Part shown: positions 22,563 to 33,299 of the stretch, in pieces
Position numbering within the stretch: the first letter of the stretch is position 1
How the letters are laid out: each line of letters begins with the position of its first letter
Assembly (NCBI GenBank): GCA_963971425.1
Contig: OZ020517.1
Span: forward strand, 19,372,904-19,436,903
Reading direction: 5' to 3'
DNA length: 64,000 nucleotides
Source of the DNA: Bryoerythrophyllum caledonicum
Lineage: Eukaryota; Streptophyta; Bryopsida; Pottiales; Pottiaceae
Notes under the pieces: model-generated
Databases searched by the model: none
Seen by the model: only the letters and a program-made list of their open reading frames with translations
What the model was told of the DNA's origin: nothing
Program-made: the position numbers and the translations under genes

Positions 22563-23501
22563 CCCTCCCTGCTCGCCAGCTTTTTGACGCGCGCGCTCTC
22601 ACAACATCAAAACACTTTGTTTCCAGCAAGCGCTACTGTATGATTTCCACGCAAGCATGCCCCTCCTCGACCCTAGGCTCTCCAAATCATGCAGTCTCGC
22701 AAGAGCACTCAGGCCTCCTCACGTACACAGTCCACCCGAATCGCACCCCACGACCACACAAGCACACACCACAGCTGCACCGTCACCCAGCCTCACACTC
22801 ACTCTCCCTCGTCAATAGACCCCATCCCACGACTACTCACACCTCACCCACTCACAAGCGCAGAAGGAAATCCTCTCAACGACCTCTCATGCACCCAATA
22901 GACCAGTCCCACACATTGCACATCCAGACTCTAGTTCACTTAGCGTGATGACTTCTATATTGGTCGTGAGCAGCAAGAAACAACAAGGACATATCTGGAG
23001 TCGTTCTTCCATCTTCTTCAGTGCCTCCTCCGCTGACCTCGAACAACCTCGCTCACAGTCCGCGAACAAAATCTGCACCAGAAATCAGACTCGTTGGATT
23101 TAGATAATCCACCACGAGGTAAAATCGGAGCAAGTGAATTCACGATTTAAGGTTAGGCAGAGTGAGACGACCTCGTCCGAGGAAACAAGTTGAGCAATTT
23201 TGGCTGCACACAATGCAGTGAGATGCACGTGAACTTACAACCAGTCTCCCAAAACTCACGTACAAAGTGCACACAGGGTCAAAACCCTATCCCGAGCGTA
23301 ACCCAAGTTGATCCCATGAAGTAAGTTCTCTTCGCACGAGCAGTACTGCTGAAGCAAAGAAGGAAGGAACGAACCTAGTTCTCGAGTTCTTTTTGACTGG
23401 TAGGAGCTCATTGACCCTCACGAACCACGACAAAACAAGTCACTTATGATCTAAGAACCGTTTTAGGGTCTTACCCGACCCTGCATGGTGACATACCTGA
23501 T

Positions 23502-25888
23502 TTGGTGGGTCCCCTCCCGGTTCGAGTAATTTATCAGCGAGGTCCTCTGCGTCTCTTCGATGAGCCGATACTCCAATACCAGATGCCTTTGATGAGGAAC
23601 CGTTTCCAACCAATGTGGGCCGTGATGGATTTACACGGCTCCCATATTCTTCACTTGAGTCACTATTTTGGCAGTCAGACTGGCCTTTACTGCCTTCTGA
23701 TCCCTTATCTACTTGCAATGAGGTCTCTGCGGTATTGGATCTATGATACATTCTCACTCTCTTATCTTCTTTTTGGTGTAGTATTTCTTTTTAAAATGTC
23801 TGTCAACCGATGTGGAAGTGGTGTAGATCTCGTTAGCCGTATGCAACCCGGGAATGACCTTGAAGATTGTTGGTTGATGTTTGATCATGTCAAACGAGTC
23901 AAGGATTGGACTACCATGGCATGTCATGTGTACGACAGCAAGTACTGTAAGGTCATGACAATTGCCATGTGCGACATGCAATCCAAAGATGCTCAAGCGC
24001 AGGAGTTGTTCTGGGAGAATCTAAATGATACTATGAAACAACATGGCCTAGAAGACGTGAACTTCAAAGGCTTCATGGCTGACAGTGCTGGTGCAAATTG
24101 GCATGCCGTCCCCCGAGTTTATGGCAGCGGCGACAAGGACAAGCCCATGGATAACAAAGAACGGACATGTTTATTTCATTGGACAAAGTGTCTCCAGCGT
24201 GCGACCTCCAGAAGCATTTTTCCTGGCTTCCAAGAGCAACATATTGCCCTCTGTAAGATCTGGAAAAATGCGAAGACCCATGACGAGGTTGAAGCTCAAT
24301 ACAATGTCATTCGAGCGTGGTGGATGTCGTCTGGTGCGAAAACCGAAATCGGACGTCGTGCTCTCGAGGATTGGATGGCATTCTGGCACTTCCGTTATCA
24401 ACAATGGGGAGGCACAATGCAGCTTGTAAGTGGTCTTCATGCTCTATATAGTTTACTAGCGATTAGATTCTTAAAGAGTGATTAGCCCATATCTAATGAT
24501 GATTGTTGCGTTTCCTCATAATCTCACGCTTGACGAGAGGGTTGACATGCCTTCCTACAACCTTGCCGAAACAGTCCACAACCGCTGGCTCCAACAATCC
24601 GGGAACACAATGACCTGTCTATACGCAGCAACCGTAGACGACCTTGTCCGTGCTTTCATGCAGATTACTTTGTATCGAGCATGGTTGAAGGGCGGCGTGT
24701 CGGTAAAAGGTCCGGACAAAGGTACACTTCGGTTGCAGACGGCACAACGTTTGGGTGATCCTAAACTCATAGCTGATGCTGTTAGGAACTTTCCTAGAGC
24801 TGAGGATTTACTAACCAGGACATGCGGTTTAGAAGGTGCGGAGATTTTTGGATCCACGAAGCGCAAGCTTGACATGCCACCCGGGTCGTCCCACAATTCC
24901 CACCGGTCCGATACGGTGAACTATTCAATTCCCCGTGATGGTAAACAGGTGACTCGGGCTCGCATCGAGGAGGCCCTTGGCGGACACGACTCTGGTGTCT
25001 AGCATACAACATCCGTTCTCGAGACGGACTGTGATCCGTCTAAGTGGCATATTGCTCGGCTCCCCAAAAAGTCAGCTCAAAAATGCCAAGCATTGCAGGC
25101 CGACTCTGGGGAGCCGTGCAACACCAAAGTTGCAGGTGGAAGTCATGGAACTCCCGCCCCCACCTATTCGGATATGAAGAAGGATTATAGGTCGCCACGC
25201 AATGTGTCTGCGGAGTTCTGGTTTTGTCTAGACGATGTAGGCCGTTGTGTAAAGGGGTCGAAGAAAGCGTTCATGATGGATTGGCCAGCAGTTCCAATAT
25301 CGTGGCCTGTGAAACTTGGCACAAATTTAACTGTGCAGGAGGTTTTAGCATTGGAGGAAGCAGGTTTCCAATTACAACAGCGTGGAGCTCTTTCACCACA
25401 AAGACAATTCCAAGTGTCTATGGACATGCCTCTTCCGCGTTCTCACTTCCCCATTCCAGCCAATCCCAATTCTCACCACAGCTTTTGGAATGGCTACGCG
25501 ATTCGTAGAACAACAGATGTTCCCACAATTGATCAACGCAACAAGTGGTCAAGCGCAACTCTTATGAATAACTGCTACGTCTCGAACGTGTTTGCCATAC
25601 CGTATCCGGGATGGGGATGCGTTATTCCTCTTGACACGGGGAAGGAGAAGTCCTATTGTGTCACGTTTACGGACCTCCCTGGATGTTCATGCCCTGATTT
25701 TTTGAAGATGCAATCCGAAGCCCTGGAAAAAAAAGGGGCAATGGAAGTATTGCAAGCATGTGTATTACATCTTACGTTACATGTGTAAGATGGACTACAA
25801 AGAAGACTTCTTCATGCATGCTCCAAGCTACAGCTTCAACGAAGTTATGCGCATTCTCGAGTTTGCCAACATCACCAAACAAGCGTGA
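23502..25888 (+). pseudogene. MULE-type transposase with SWIM zinc finger, MULE-1
   Basis: Exon-like frame 23502-24426 contains VYDSKYCKVMTIAMCDMQSK and FMADSAGANWHAV, the conserved acidic stretches of this transposase family, then CLFHWTKCLQ. A donor (CTTGTAAGTGG, after 24426) follows; the matching acceptor seen in MULE-2 has decayed here near 24515. The second part (to 25888) carries CDPSKWHIARLPKK, a long middle, and near the C-terminus CSCPDFLKM, the first half of a SWIM finger (CxC...CxH). The second half, YCKHVYYILRYMC, is readable only after a frameshift in the A8 run near 25727-25734, and then the frame runs to a TGA at 25888. An in-frame TAG lies at 25000-25002. SWIM fingers are typical of MuDR/FAR1-type transposases. 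The protein would have mobilised the element; this copy is dead. Confidence 0.75.
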
Positions 25889-26593
25889 GCTATGCGTTCA
25901 AGTCGTCTATATCAGAATTAACAATGTTTCTAGGCTGCTCAAGTGAAGCATCTTCTAGACACCCACAAACCGTCATTGATTTCATGACTATAGTTGGATG
26001 GTCATGAATTCAATTAATATATTTCGTTATGTTATCATGGAGCAGTAGATTCCCGTACTTAGTGTGTTATACAGTTTGAAGTGGACGATTTGTGTAGGTG
26101 AAGTGCATGGAATGTAAATCCAATGATTTCTGTGCAATTCGTAGTTAAAAGTTAATATCCCTGTAAATCGAACCCTAAACGAGTGAAATATCCACTTAAT
26201 ACCTAGGTGATACCCGTTGTATCAAAAGATCAATATTATCATAAATTAGCAAGTATTGTCCAAAATTGTCCGCTTTGTATGATACTCTACCACGACGCCA
26301 AAACCCTAAACCTAAGCAATATGTGCTTTGTTTCCTAATATGGCAATTTACAAATGTAGGGTTTCCAAATAAAAAATTGTGACATACCTTTAAACTAAAA
26401 CAAGGAACTCTAAAAGGCCGAAATAAAGGAAAAGCATGCAATTTTGCAGTATACCACGGCTATAGGGCATTTACTAAAATTAGATGTTTTTGGAAAATAT
26501 GTCACCGAAATTTGATGATCTGCTGAAAAAACCAACCAAATCAATTTTTTCCCAAAAAAACGGCAAAAAAATTCAAGATTTTAGGATTTTTTC
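25889..26593. other. MULE-1 right subterminal region, no gene
   Basis: AT-rich. Its last part (about 26300-26590) matches 29190-29480 inverted in MULE-2, including AAATTTGATGATCTGCTGAA. One GGTATC-type cluster is at 26190-26220. Confidence 0.6.
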
Positions 26594-26642
26594 TGCTCAC
26601 CGCTCGCTGCTCACTGCTCACCGCTCACAAGATAGCGTCGCT
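26594..26642 (-). repeat. MULE-1 right terminal inverted repeat
   Basis: Read from the outside in: AGCGACGCTATCTTGTGAG, then repeated GCGGTGAGCA-type blocks. Followed directly by the 11-bp duplication GCTGGGAGAAG at 26643-26653. Confidence 0.88.
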
Positions 26643-28430
26643 GCTGGGAGAAGAAACGACATACATTACCGTAAGCATTCAGCTACCCGAAGAAAGCTAA
26701 AGACACGACACCCAATTCAAGGGTAGGTTGAGCGCCCCAAACCACACCTGACATCACATGGTACAACCGAGCAAGCCCGAAAATCATACAACCAGGCTAT
26801 CCCTCAACCTTTTATCTCCCTCTTAAACTATCACCTACATGATTGGTCCTTTACATACTTACATCCCACTTCAGCAACTACAGAACTAACTGGAATATCA
26901 AGTATTAGCAAGCATCACAATAGCCAATGCAAGGCAATTGCTAACATGACCAAACTACAACACCCAAGAGGAGCAACTCGAAGCAACAACAACCCGAGGC
27001 CAGCAAATACACACAGATTTCTGCTGTGTTCGGCGGCAGCGTGCACTGAATTCAATACCAAGACATCAACCCCTGATCTCAATGTACAACAACAACAAGA
27101 CAGGAGCACAAGCTATTCATCACACGATCCAGCCCCCATTCCACAAATAACCCCTCATCCACCCTCTCTCTTTGCATGCAATAACTACGTTCTATCTGTT
27201 ATCTCAAATTACACATCTCATATTATCACAAAGTCTACACTAAATTCACTAAGCACACACATACTCTATAGTTGCACACTTCTCCCTAGAATCAAACCTA
27301 ACCCTATAGCTGCAGAGACCAATATACGAAAGATTTGCAGCTCGAGAAACATACGCTGCCGCATAAGCCGCTCGCATCCTCCCCGTACACTTTACAGAGA
27401 AGACACCTGCCCACAACAACAAACACATCAAGATATTGTCACAAGAGTGGTGATTGGGACTAGTAAGAACGACCAAATCCCAACAGGAAGAGAGGAAAGT
27501 CACGACGCAAGCTTACCTTGTAAATTCAGCTCAGCCGAACATGGCAATAGCCAGAGAATCTCCACATGTCCCACAGTCGGCGAGCAACAAAGCAGACAGG
27601 GAACAACTCGCAGGACCAGTGCCGAGAGGAAAAGCCTATAGTTGTAGCATGTCAAGGACGACCGCATCTGCCGTCATGTCCCTGGTACAAGTATACAACA
27701 ACTAAATAAGAGTACAACACTTAGAAAATCTCATAGCCCAGGAGTCAAAGGACAACAACTCAAGCGAAGCGAAGTACCCTGACAATGTAGACCTGACGTG
27801 CAGCAGCTCAACTGGAGAAGAACACGTAGAAAGCGACATATAAAACTAGAAACAGAGGAGCCCACTATCCACATCAAAAGCGAACACACAAACTCGAGTA
27901 GCCCCAAAGGCAGCAAGCAGCAATCCACGAGAAGGAGATCACCTCGAAGACTCCGCAGGGGAGAACAACACAAGGAGAAAAGAGTCTCCCAGAGCCAAAA
28001 ATCCGACGCACAACAGAAAGAATGGAGAGCAACTGGCAGACCTAAAGTTGGTGTGGATAGCCTGCACCTACACCAAGAAGCGGTGAAACACATTAGTCCT
28101 CAAAGACTTGGTACCAGCGTGCTGCAGATTAGGTGGAGCAGACTTCCCCGAATACCCAAAATCGGCAAGCAGCAGATCAAACGGAGAAGAACACGTCAAG
28201 CGCGACTCACAAAAGTAGGAAACGACGTACCCGCTGTCTACACCACAAGAAAACGCACATACACTGGTAGTTTTGAAGACGGTGAGAAGCAGCCCAAGAA
28301 CAGGAGGTTAGCCATCCACGACCCTCAACTCCAAAGCCCACAGATCCCAGAAGAGCACCAATTCCAAACCCAAGCCCAGCTCACTCAAGACTCATCTCAC
28401 TATACTAAAGCAGTTAGGTAAGCCTCAACC
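26643..28430 (+). repeat. Basic low-complexity repeat, third copy continued
   Basis: Continuation of the block interrupted at 16398, aligned with 4309-5940 and with 37740-38920. Plus-strand frames 26946-27641 and 27798-28421 are Lys/Arg/Gln-rich and not joined. Similarity to the other blocks ends near 28310, where this copy passes into the ORF1-like frame rather than into a Tc1 remnant. Confidence 0.6.
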
Positions 28431-28435
28431 CTACC

Positions 28436-29008
28436 ATGGCAGGGTATACCAAGAGAAATCTTGACATGGAGATGGAGGTGGAGTCCCCAAAGTGGAGTTG
28501 AGCCAAGGCCCAAAGCTCCAAGACAGCAAGAAAAGGAGCAGAGACTACAAGCACCAACAGGAAGAGTAGAGCCTCCCCATCCAAAAAAGATAAGTACACC
28601 CAAACACCCGAACTAATCAAATTTAAATTTTGGTTGAGTTTTCAAGCCATAGAAGCCTTAGCGGTGGAAGAGGGTCAGGAGGAACTCTACTGTGGTGAGA
28701 AGGTGGTGGACATGATGACAAGAGGTATGCGAAAGGATGAAGCGGAAGAGGTAAGTATTGCAAAAATTGCTTTTCCTAGGATTCCACAAACCCTCTACCC
28801 CATGACAATAAAAGGAATTGAAGGACAAGACTTTAACCTAACCCAAATTTCATATGACATCAAGATAAATGAAAATTTTGGTCTCTCCCTTGACTACCAC
28901 GTTGCAATTCACTTTAAACTCCATAAAATCCCCCTCTTGCATGATGTTATTAAGAAGATGGTCCATGAAAGGTGTCGTAGTACGCGTTGGCAAGTATTCA
29001 CATCTTAA
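28436..29008 (+). pseudogene. ORF1/gag-like frame, unknown family
   Basis: Starts MAGYTKRNLDMEMEVESPK, meets a TGA after 18 codons (W-S-stop, likely from CGA), then continues in frame as a basic stretch (RKGAETTSTNRKSRASPSKK) and a mixed helical region, FWLSFQAIEALAVEEG to VHERCRSTRW. The position after a basic low-complexity leader and the basic N-terminus suggest a retroelement ORF1, but I do not recognise the family. It is cut off at 29008, shortly before MULE-2 begins. Confidence 0.35.
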
Positions 29009-29145
29009 CACAAAGATACCCTTAAGGTAATCGTTCCCACAGAGAATCACCGAGAACTACAACGAGTAACAACAAGCCAAGGTCTGTACAATGTCAAGTA
29101 TACAATAGATACATCAAAAGAAAGGAGAGAAGGGTTTAGATCACC

Positions 29146-29983
29146 AGCGACGCTATCTTGTGAGCAGTAAGCAGCGAGCGGCGAGCCGTGAGCATAAAAA
29201 ATCCTAAAATCTTGAATTTTTTGTCATTTTTTTGGGAAAAAATTGAAATTCGAGGTTTTTTCAGCAGATCATCAAATTTGGTGACATATTTTTCAAAAAC
29301 TTCTAATTTTAGAAAATACCCTATTGCCGTGGTATACTGCGAAATTGCATGTTTTTCCTTTATTTCGGTCTTTTAGAGTTCCTGTTTTAATTGAAAGGTG
29401 TGTCACATTTATTTTCGATAAGTGGTACAACTGTGAAATTTGGCCTTAAATGTTGCAAAATTTACTAAATTAAGAAAGTACCCTATAGTTGTGGATACAT
29501 TGACAATTGATAGTTTTTTTTCCATGTTCTTATGCATGTTATGGAATTTTAATCTTTGTGCTTTTTTTTCTTTTGAGGATTACATTTGTACTTTTATATA
29601 GGATGGCAATTTATAAAACATAACCTTCTAATGAAGTGCTAGAGTACTAGATGTGGAGTAAGATAATTTATTTTTTGAAGCAATAACATAAGATGTTTCT
29701 ATAGAAATACCAACGGTCTGTGAAAACCTTAAACTACCGGGTGATGGTGAAAGTTTTCCAACTTCTCCAAATGGAAAGGTGTAGGGTTCAAATCCCCGTT
29801 GTGGTATGTTGGCTCTATCTAACGGAACTGTTGGAAGTTGCCAACAAAACAACTCCTCTGCGGTTTGAAAAAAAAACAAAAATAAATAAACTACCACCTA
29901 CAATCACGCAGTTGGAATATTGACACCACATCAGCTATCTAGATATAGAAAGAGTATTAAAATTTATGCCGTGACGCACATCA
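29146..29983. repeat. MULE-2 left terminal repeat and subterminal region
   Basis: 29146-29195 is the terminal repeat with GAGCAGTAAGCAGCGAGCGG-type subrepeats. 29196-29480 matches the MULE-1 right subterminal region. About 29480-29980 is AT-rich with no recognised gene and has no clear MULE-1 counterpart. Confidence 0.65.
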
Positions 29984-31030
29984 TCATGCGATTTCTGCAA
30001 TATTAGCAAGCTCTAGTATGCGTATAACTTCATTGAAGCTGTAGCTTGGAGCATGCATGAACAGGTCTTTTTTGTAGTCCAGTTTATACAAGTAACGTAA
30101 GATGTAGTACACATGCTTACAATATTTCCATTGCCCCTTCCTTCCCAACGCCTCTGCTAACATCTTCAAGAAATCTAGGCACTACATGCGCGGTAGCCTG
30201 TGATGAGAGCGACGCTATCTCATGAACGGTGAGCGGCAAGTGGCGAGTGGCGCATTTCTCATCAATGTGAGCATACAATGTTTGGCATATTTGCGTCAAT
30301 TTCTTTGGCACGTGAACAATAAACCACTTTGATGGATCACATACCAATTCCACACTGAAGTTGTGTGTAGAACTGTTGAATCTAGTCCATTGAAGGCCTC
30401 TTCTGTACTTGTTCGAGTCACTCTTGTTCCATCTTATGGATTAGAGAAATTCACCGTATCCAATTAATGAAAATTGTGGCCTGACATGAGTGGCATGTCA
30501 AGCTTGGTTTTGGTAGACTTAAAGATCTCCGCACGTTTTAGTCTGCATGTCTTGGAAGGGCCTAGGAAAGTGTTGAACAACTTTTGCAATAAATCTGGAG
30601 TCACCTGAACATTGTATGGATCGCTACCAAAGCGTACCTATGTTGTGACCTTTTTCATCGTGCCATGTTTTAACCAGGCTCAATATGAAGTGATTTTTGT
30701 GAAAGCTCGGATGATATTGTCCATGGTAGCCGCATACAAACACCTCATGGTGGTTTCAAATTTTACGAGGCAATGATAATAGAATGTATCTAAAAGGCTG
30801 AAAGATGGCATGCCTACTCTTTCATCAAGCGTGAGATCTTGCGAGGACACAATAATTCTTATATAAATTCTAATTACATTTCTAAATAGTTTTTAATTCC
30901 AAAATGTACAAGGCATTAAGAGTACTTACAAGTTGCATTGTGCACTCCCATTGTCTATATTGCCATCCAATCCTCAAGAGCAAGACGCTTGCTCTCGGCA
31001 GTAGCACCCAAAGATAACCACCACCTTTAT
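29984..31030 (-). pseudogene. SWIM-finger transposase remnant, MULE-2
   Basis: The C-terminal frame 29984-30169 is cleaner than in MULE-1: DFLKMLAEALGRKGQWKYCKHVYYILRYL, with no frameshift, so it confirms the SWIM CxH half. Upstream fragments align with MULE-1: CDPSKWFIVHVPKK near 30340, a GHNF / DTVNFS-like piece near 30460-30500, and an exon end near 30960-31030 (ALEDWMA then CNL). A GT-AG intron is visible between about 30840 and 30930. The transposase core with the catalytic acidic residues is deleted, and a terminal-repeat-like 47-bp segment sits inside it at 30208-30254. Confidence 0.7.
30208..30254 (+). repeat. Isolated MULE terminal-repeat segment inside the transposase remnant
   Basis: AGCGACGCTATCTCATGAAC followed by GGTGAGCGGCAAGTGGCGAG-like sequence matches the element end but lies within the transposase reading frame, just upstream of the CLDFLKM segment. 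It marks either a second element end left by deletion or a footprint of a nested insertion. Confidence 0.75.
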
Positions 31031-32148
31031 ATAACTTAGTATTGTGCTTCAGCCTCTTCTTGTGTCTTGGACTCTTTCCATACCTTGCACATGGGAATGT
31101 GTTGACCCTGGGTACTTGAGAGAGAATGTTATTGTTGGTGCCTTGTTGCAGGCATATAGTTCAATGGAATAAAAATGTCCATTTTTTATATTCTATAGGC
31201 ACGTCCTTATTGCTACTACCATCAAACTGCTAGATGGCGTGCTAGCTAAGAAGCCTTAAATATGAAATTAAACCCAAAAATTTATTCAAAAATCACAACT
31301 ATCTTAGTTATCATCAAGACACAAAATTTGTTTGCCTCTGTTGTTGCTCTGTTCAAATAATCTGAGTCAATTTATCAATTCCATTTTTTGAATTTTTTTT
31401 CCCAGATGAGCATACATGTATTTTCAACTCTTTTCAAAATTTTGAGTGGCCCAAAGAAAGCCTTTGGATCCAAAACTCCCCTTTGAGCTAGTGAAAAACT
31501 TGGAAATTTTAGAAACATTGTTTGATAAACAAAAATGAATATGAAAATAAATCCAAAAAATTCTTCAAAAATAATATTCATCTTTACTTTCTTACCTTCC
31601 ACCATCGAGTAAATTTTCTTTATAAAATATAAATTATATTTTGGGATTTTCTTTTGTTGCTAGATTGAGATCTTTCAAGTTTTTTGTGAACTTTTGAGAG
31701 CCTCCAAAATGGCTTTCGGATCCGAAAGCCATATTTGGGGCACTCCAAAACTTTTCAAAAATTAAAAATCATGCCTTGATTTCCGAAAAATAATTTTTAA
31801 AAATAGAAAATAGAAAACATAGAGTTTGTCTTGCTTCTGTTGTTGTTTCTTTTCAAGTAAATAAGTAAACCTCATAACTTTATTTTTTGAATATGGTATT
31901 TTTCCGTATGAGCATACATGTATTTTCAACTCTTTTCAAAATTTTGAGTGGCCCAAAGAAAGCCTTTGGATCCAAAACTCCCCTTTGAGCTAGTGAAAAA
32001 CTTGGAAATTTTGGAAACATTGTTTGATAAACAAAAATGAATATGAAAATAAATCCAAAAAATTCTTCAAAAATAATATTCATCTTCACTTTCTTACCAT
32101 GTAACTAATTTTTGGTAAAAATTCAAGGATCTCATCTAGAGGGGGGGA

Positions 32149-32248
32149 GAATCGTGAATTTTTACCAAAATCACTGACCCCTGATTTTGGCTTTTGGATC
32201 CGAAAGCCATTTTCAGGGGTCACTAATTTTGGTAAAAATTCAAGGATC
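32149..32248. repeat. About 100-bp palindrome, GGATCC centre, MULE-2
   Basis: Symmetry is around 32198/32199, with TTTTACCAAAATCACTGACC on the left facing GGTCACTAATTTTGGTAAAA on the right. Confidence 0.93.
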
Positions 32249-32265
32249 TCATCCAGAGGGGGGGA

Positions 32266-32365
32266 GAATCGTGAATTTTTACCAAAATCAGTGACCCTTG
32301 ATTTTGGCTTTCGGATCCGAAAGCCATTTTCAGGGTCACTGATTTTGATAAAAAATTGAGAATCC
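32266..32365. repeat. About 100-bp palindrome, GGATCC centre, MULE-2
   Basis: Symmetry is around 32315/32316 with core GCTTTCGGATCCGAAAGC, only 117 bp from its neighbour. Confidence 0.93.
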
Positions 32366-32778
32366 TCTCCCACCTAGAGAGTTCTTCGACGCGCGTGTAT
32401 AATTCTTCTTTCTTTGACGGTCATGATCATGAGATCGTGTTCACGATTTCTATATTTCTCTCTACCTGATCCTCATGAGAGTGCTGAGGGAGTGCAGATG
32501 CGAGAGGTGGTGAGAGTGGGGAGTGTGGGTGGGAGGGTGGTGAGTGTGTGAGGGGAGGGTGGGGAGTGTGAGTGGGAGGCTGGAGAGTGTGGGTGGGGTG
32601 GGACGTGAGTGTGTGTGTGGGGAGGTCCACGGGAGTTATTGTGTAGTGAATGAGTAATATGTGAGGTCTGGGGTGGGGAGGGGGTACGATGTGATATATA
32701 CTCTGCCTCGACTGCTTAGAAGTATGTGAGTCTTGTTGTTAAGAGAGCGCACGCGAAGGATCTCATCCAGCAGGGGGG

Positions 32779-32878
32779 AGAATCGTGAATTTTTCCAAAA
32801 TCAGTGACCCCTGATTTTGGCTTTCGGATCCAAAAGCCATTTTTAGAGGTCATTGATTTTGATAAAAAATTGAGAATC
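32779..32878. repeat. About 100-bp palindrome, GGATCC centre, MULE-2
   Basis: Symmetry is around 32828/32829, core GCTTTCGGATCCAAAAGC with one mismatch, 513 bp from the previous one. Confidence 0.93.
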
Positions 32879-33299
32879 CTCTCCCAGCTAGAGAGTTTTT
32901 CGAGGTGCGCGCATATTTCTTCTTCCTTTGACGGTCACGATCATGAGATTGTGTTCACGATTTCTATATTTCTCTCTGCCTGATCCTCGTGAGAGTGCTG
33001 AGGGAGTCCAGATGCGAGAGGTGGTGAGGGTGGGGAGTGTGGGTGGGAGGCTGGGGAGAGTGGGTGGAGTGGGAAGTAGTGAGTAAGTGGCTTGAGAGGG
33101 CTAGGCTGGGGTGGGGGAGGGACATTGCTTTATTTCGCCCGAAGTTTTTTTCATGACCATTTTGGCCATACTTGTTGGATTGCATGAGCAGGAATTTAGT
33201 TTACTCGTGTGTTCTAGATTTAATTCTTAATTCATTTCAAGTTTCTAGTTCAGGTGGATGCAATTTGTTGCTTCGGTTTCTCATGCATACTTATTGCAG

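Larger units (their letters stand above)
21270..23480. repeat. MULE-1 divergent intergenic region: 0.5-kb tandem repeats
   Basis: Three diverged units of about 0.5 kb run from about 21.36 to 22.95 kb. Each has a large palindrome, then GCAAGCGCTACTGTA-like and GCATGCCCCT-like motifs, then a CACTC/TCAC-rich stretch. The CTCAC-rich tract gives long but meaningless His/Pro/Ser/Thr frames. It separates the two divergently transcribed genes, so it must contain their promoters. 22960-23480 has no recognised gene, although a short minus-strand frame at 22887-23078 could hold an upstream exon. Confidence 0.7.
16399..26642. mobile_element. MULE-1: 10.2-kb transposon with ParB-like/methyltransferase gene
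   Basis: The left end begins TAGGATTGCTATCTTGTGAG and the right end, read inward, begins AGCGACGCTATCTTGTGAG. They share GCTATCTTGTGAGCGG, followed on both sides by further GAGCGGTGAGCA-like subterminal repeats. An exact 11-bp duplication flanks it, and the interrupted host sequence (the third duplication block) continues on the far side. Cargo: a minus-strand ParB-like/methyltransferase gene (17168-21100), a repeat-rich divergent intergenic region with three large palindromes (21.3-23.4 kb), and a plus-strand SWIM-finger transposase (23502-25888). Both genes carry disabling mutations, so it is not autonomous now. A second copy is MULE-2 at 29146-36423. An 11-bp intact duplication suggests moderately recent insertion. 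Confidence 0.9.
31031..33299. repeat. MULE-2 intergenic repeats and palindromes
   Basis: Two direct repeats of about 220 bp (31375-31600 and 31880-32100) share AGCCTTTGGATCCAAAACTC; these also centre on GGATCC. Palindromes follow at 31700-31755 (partial), 32149-32248, 32266-32365 and 32779-32878. Between them GTGGGTGGGAGG-rich tracts (about 32480-32620, 33010-33080) are the complement of the CACTC-rich tracts of MULE-1. No gene is seen. Confidence 0.75.

Noticed and set aside
21590..22948. His/Pro/Ser/Thr-rich frames
   Set aside because: They come from CACTC/TCAC-rich tandem units in the MULE-1 intergenic region, with no conserved frame between units.
21396..32878. CRISPR-like spacing of the palindromic repeats
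   Set aside because: Units are about 500 bp apart, spacers are themselves repeats, and the context is a eukaryotic transposon with no cas genes.
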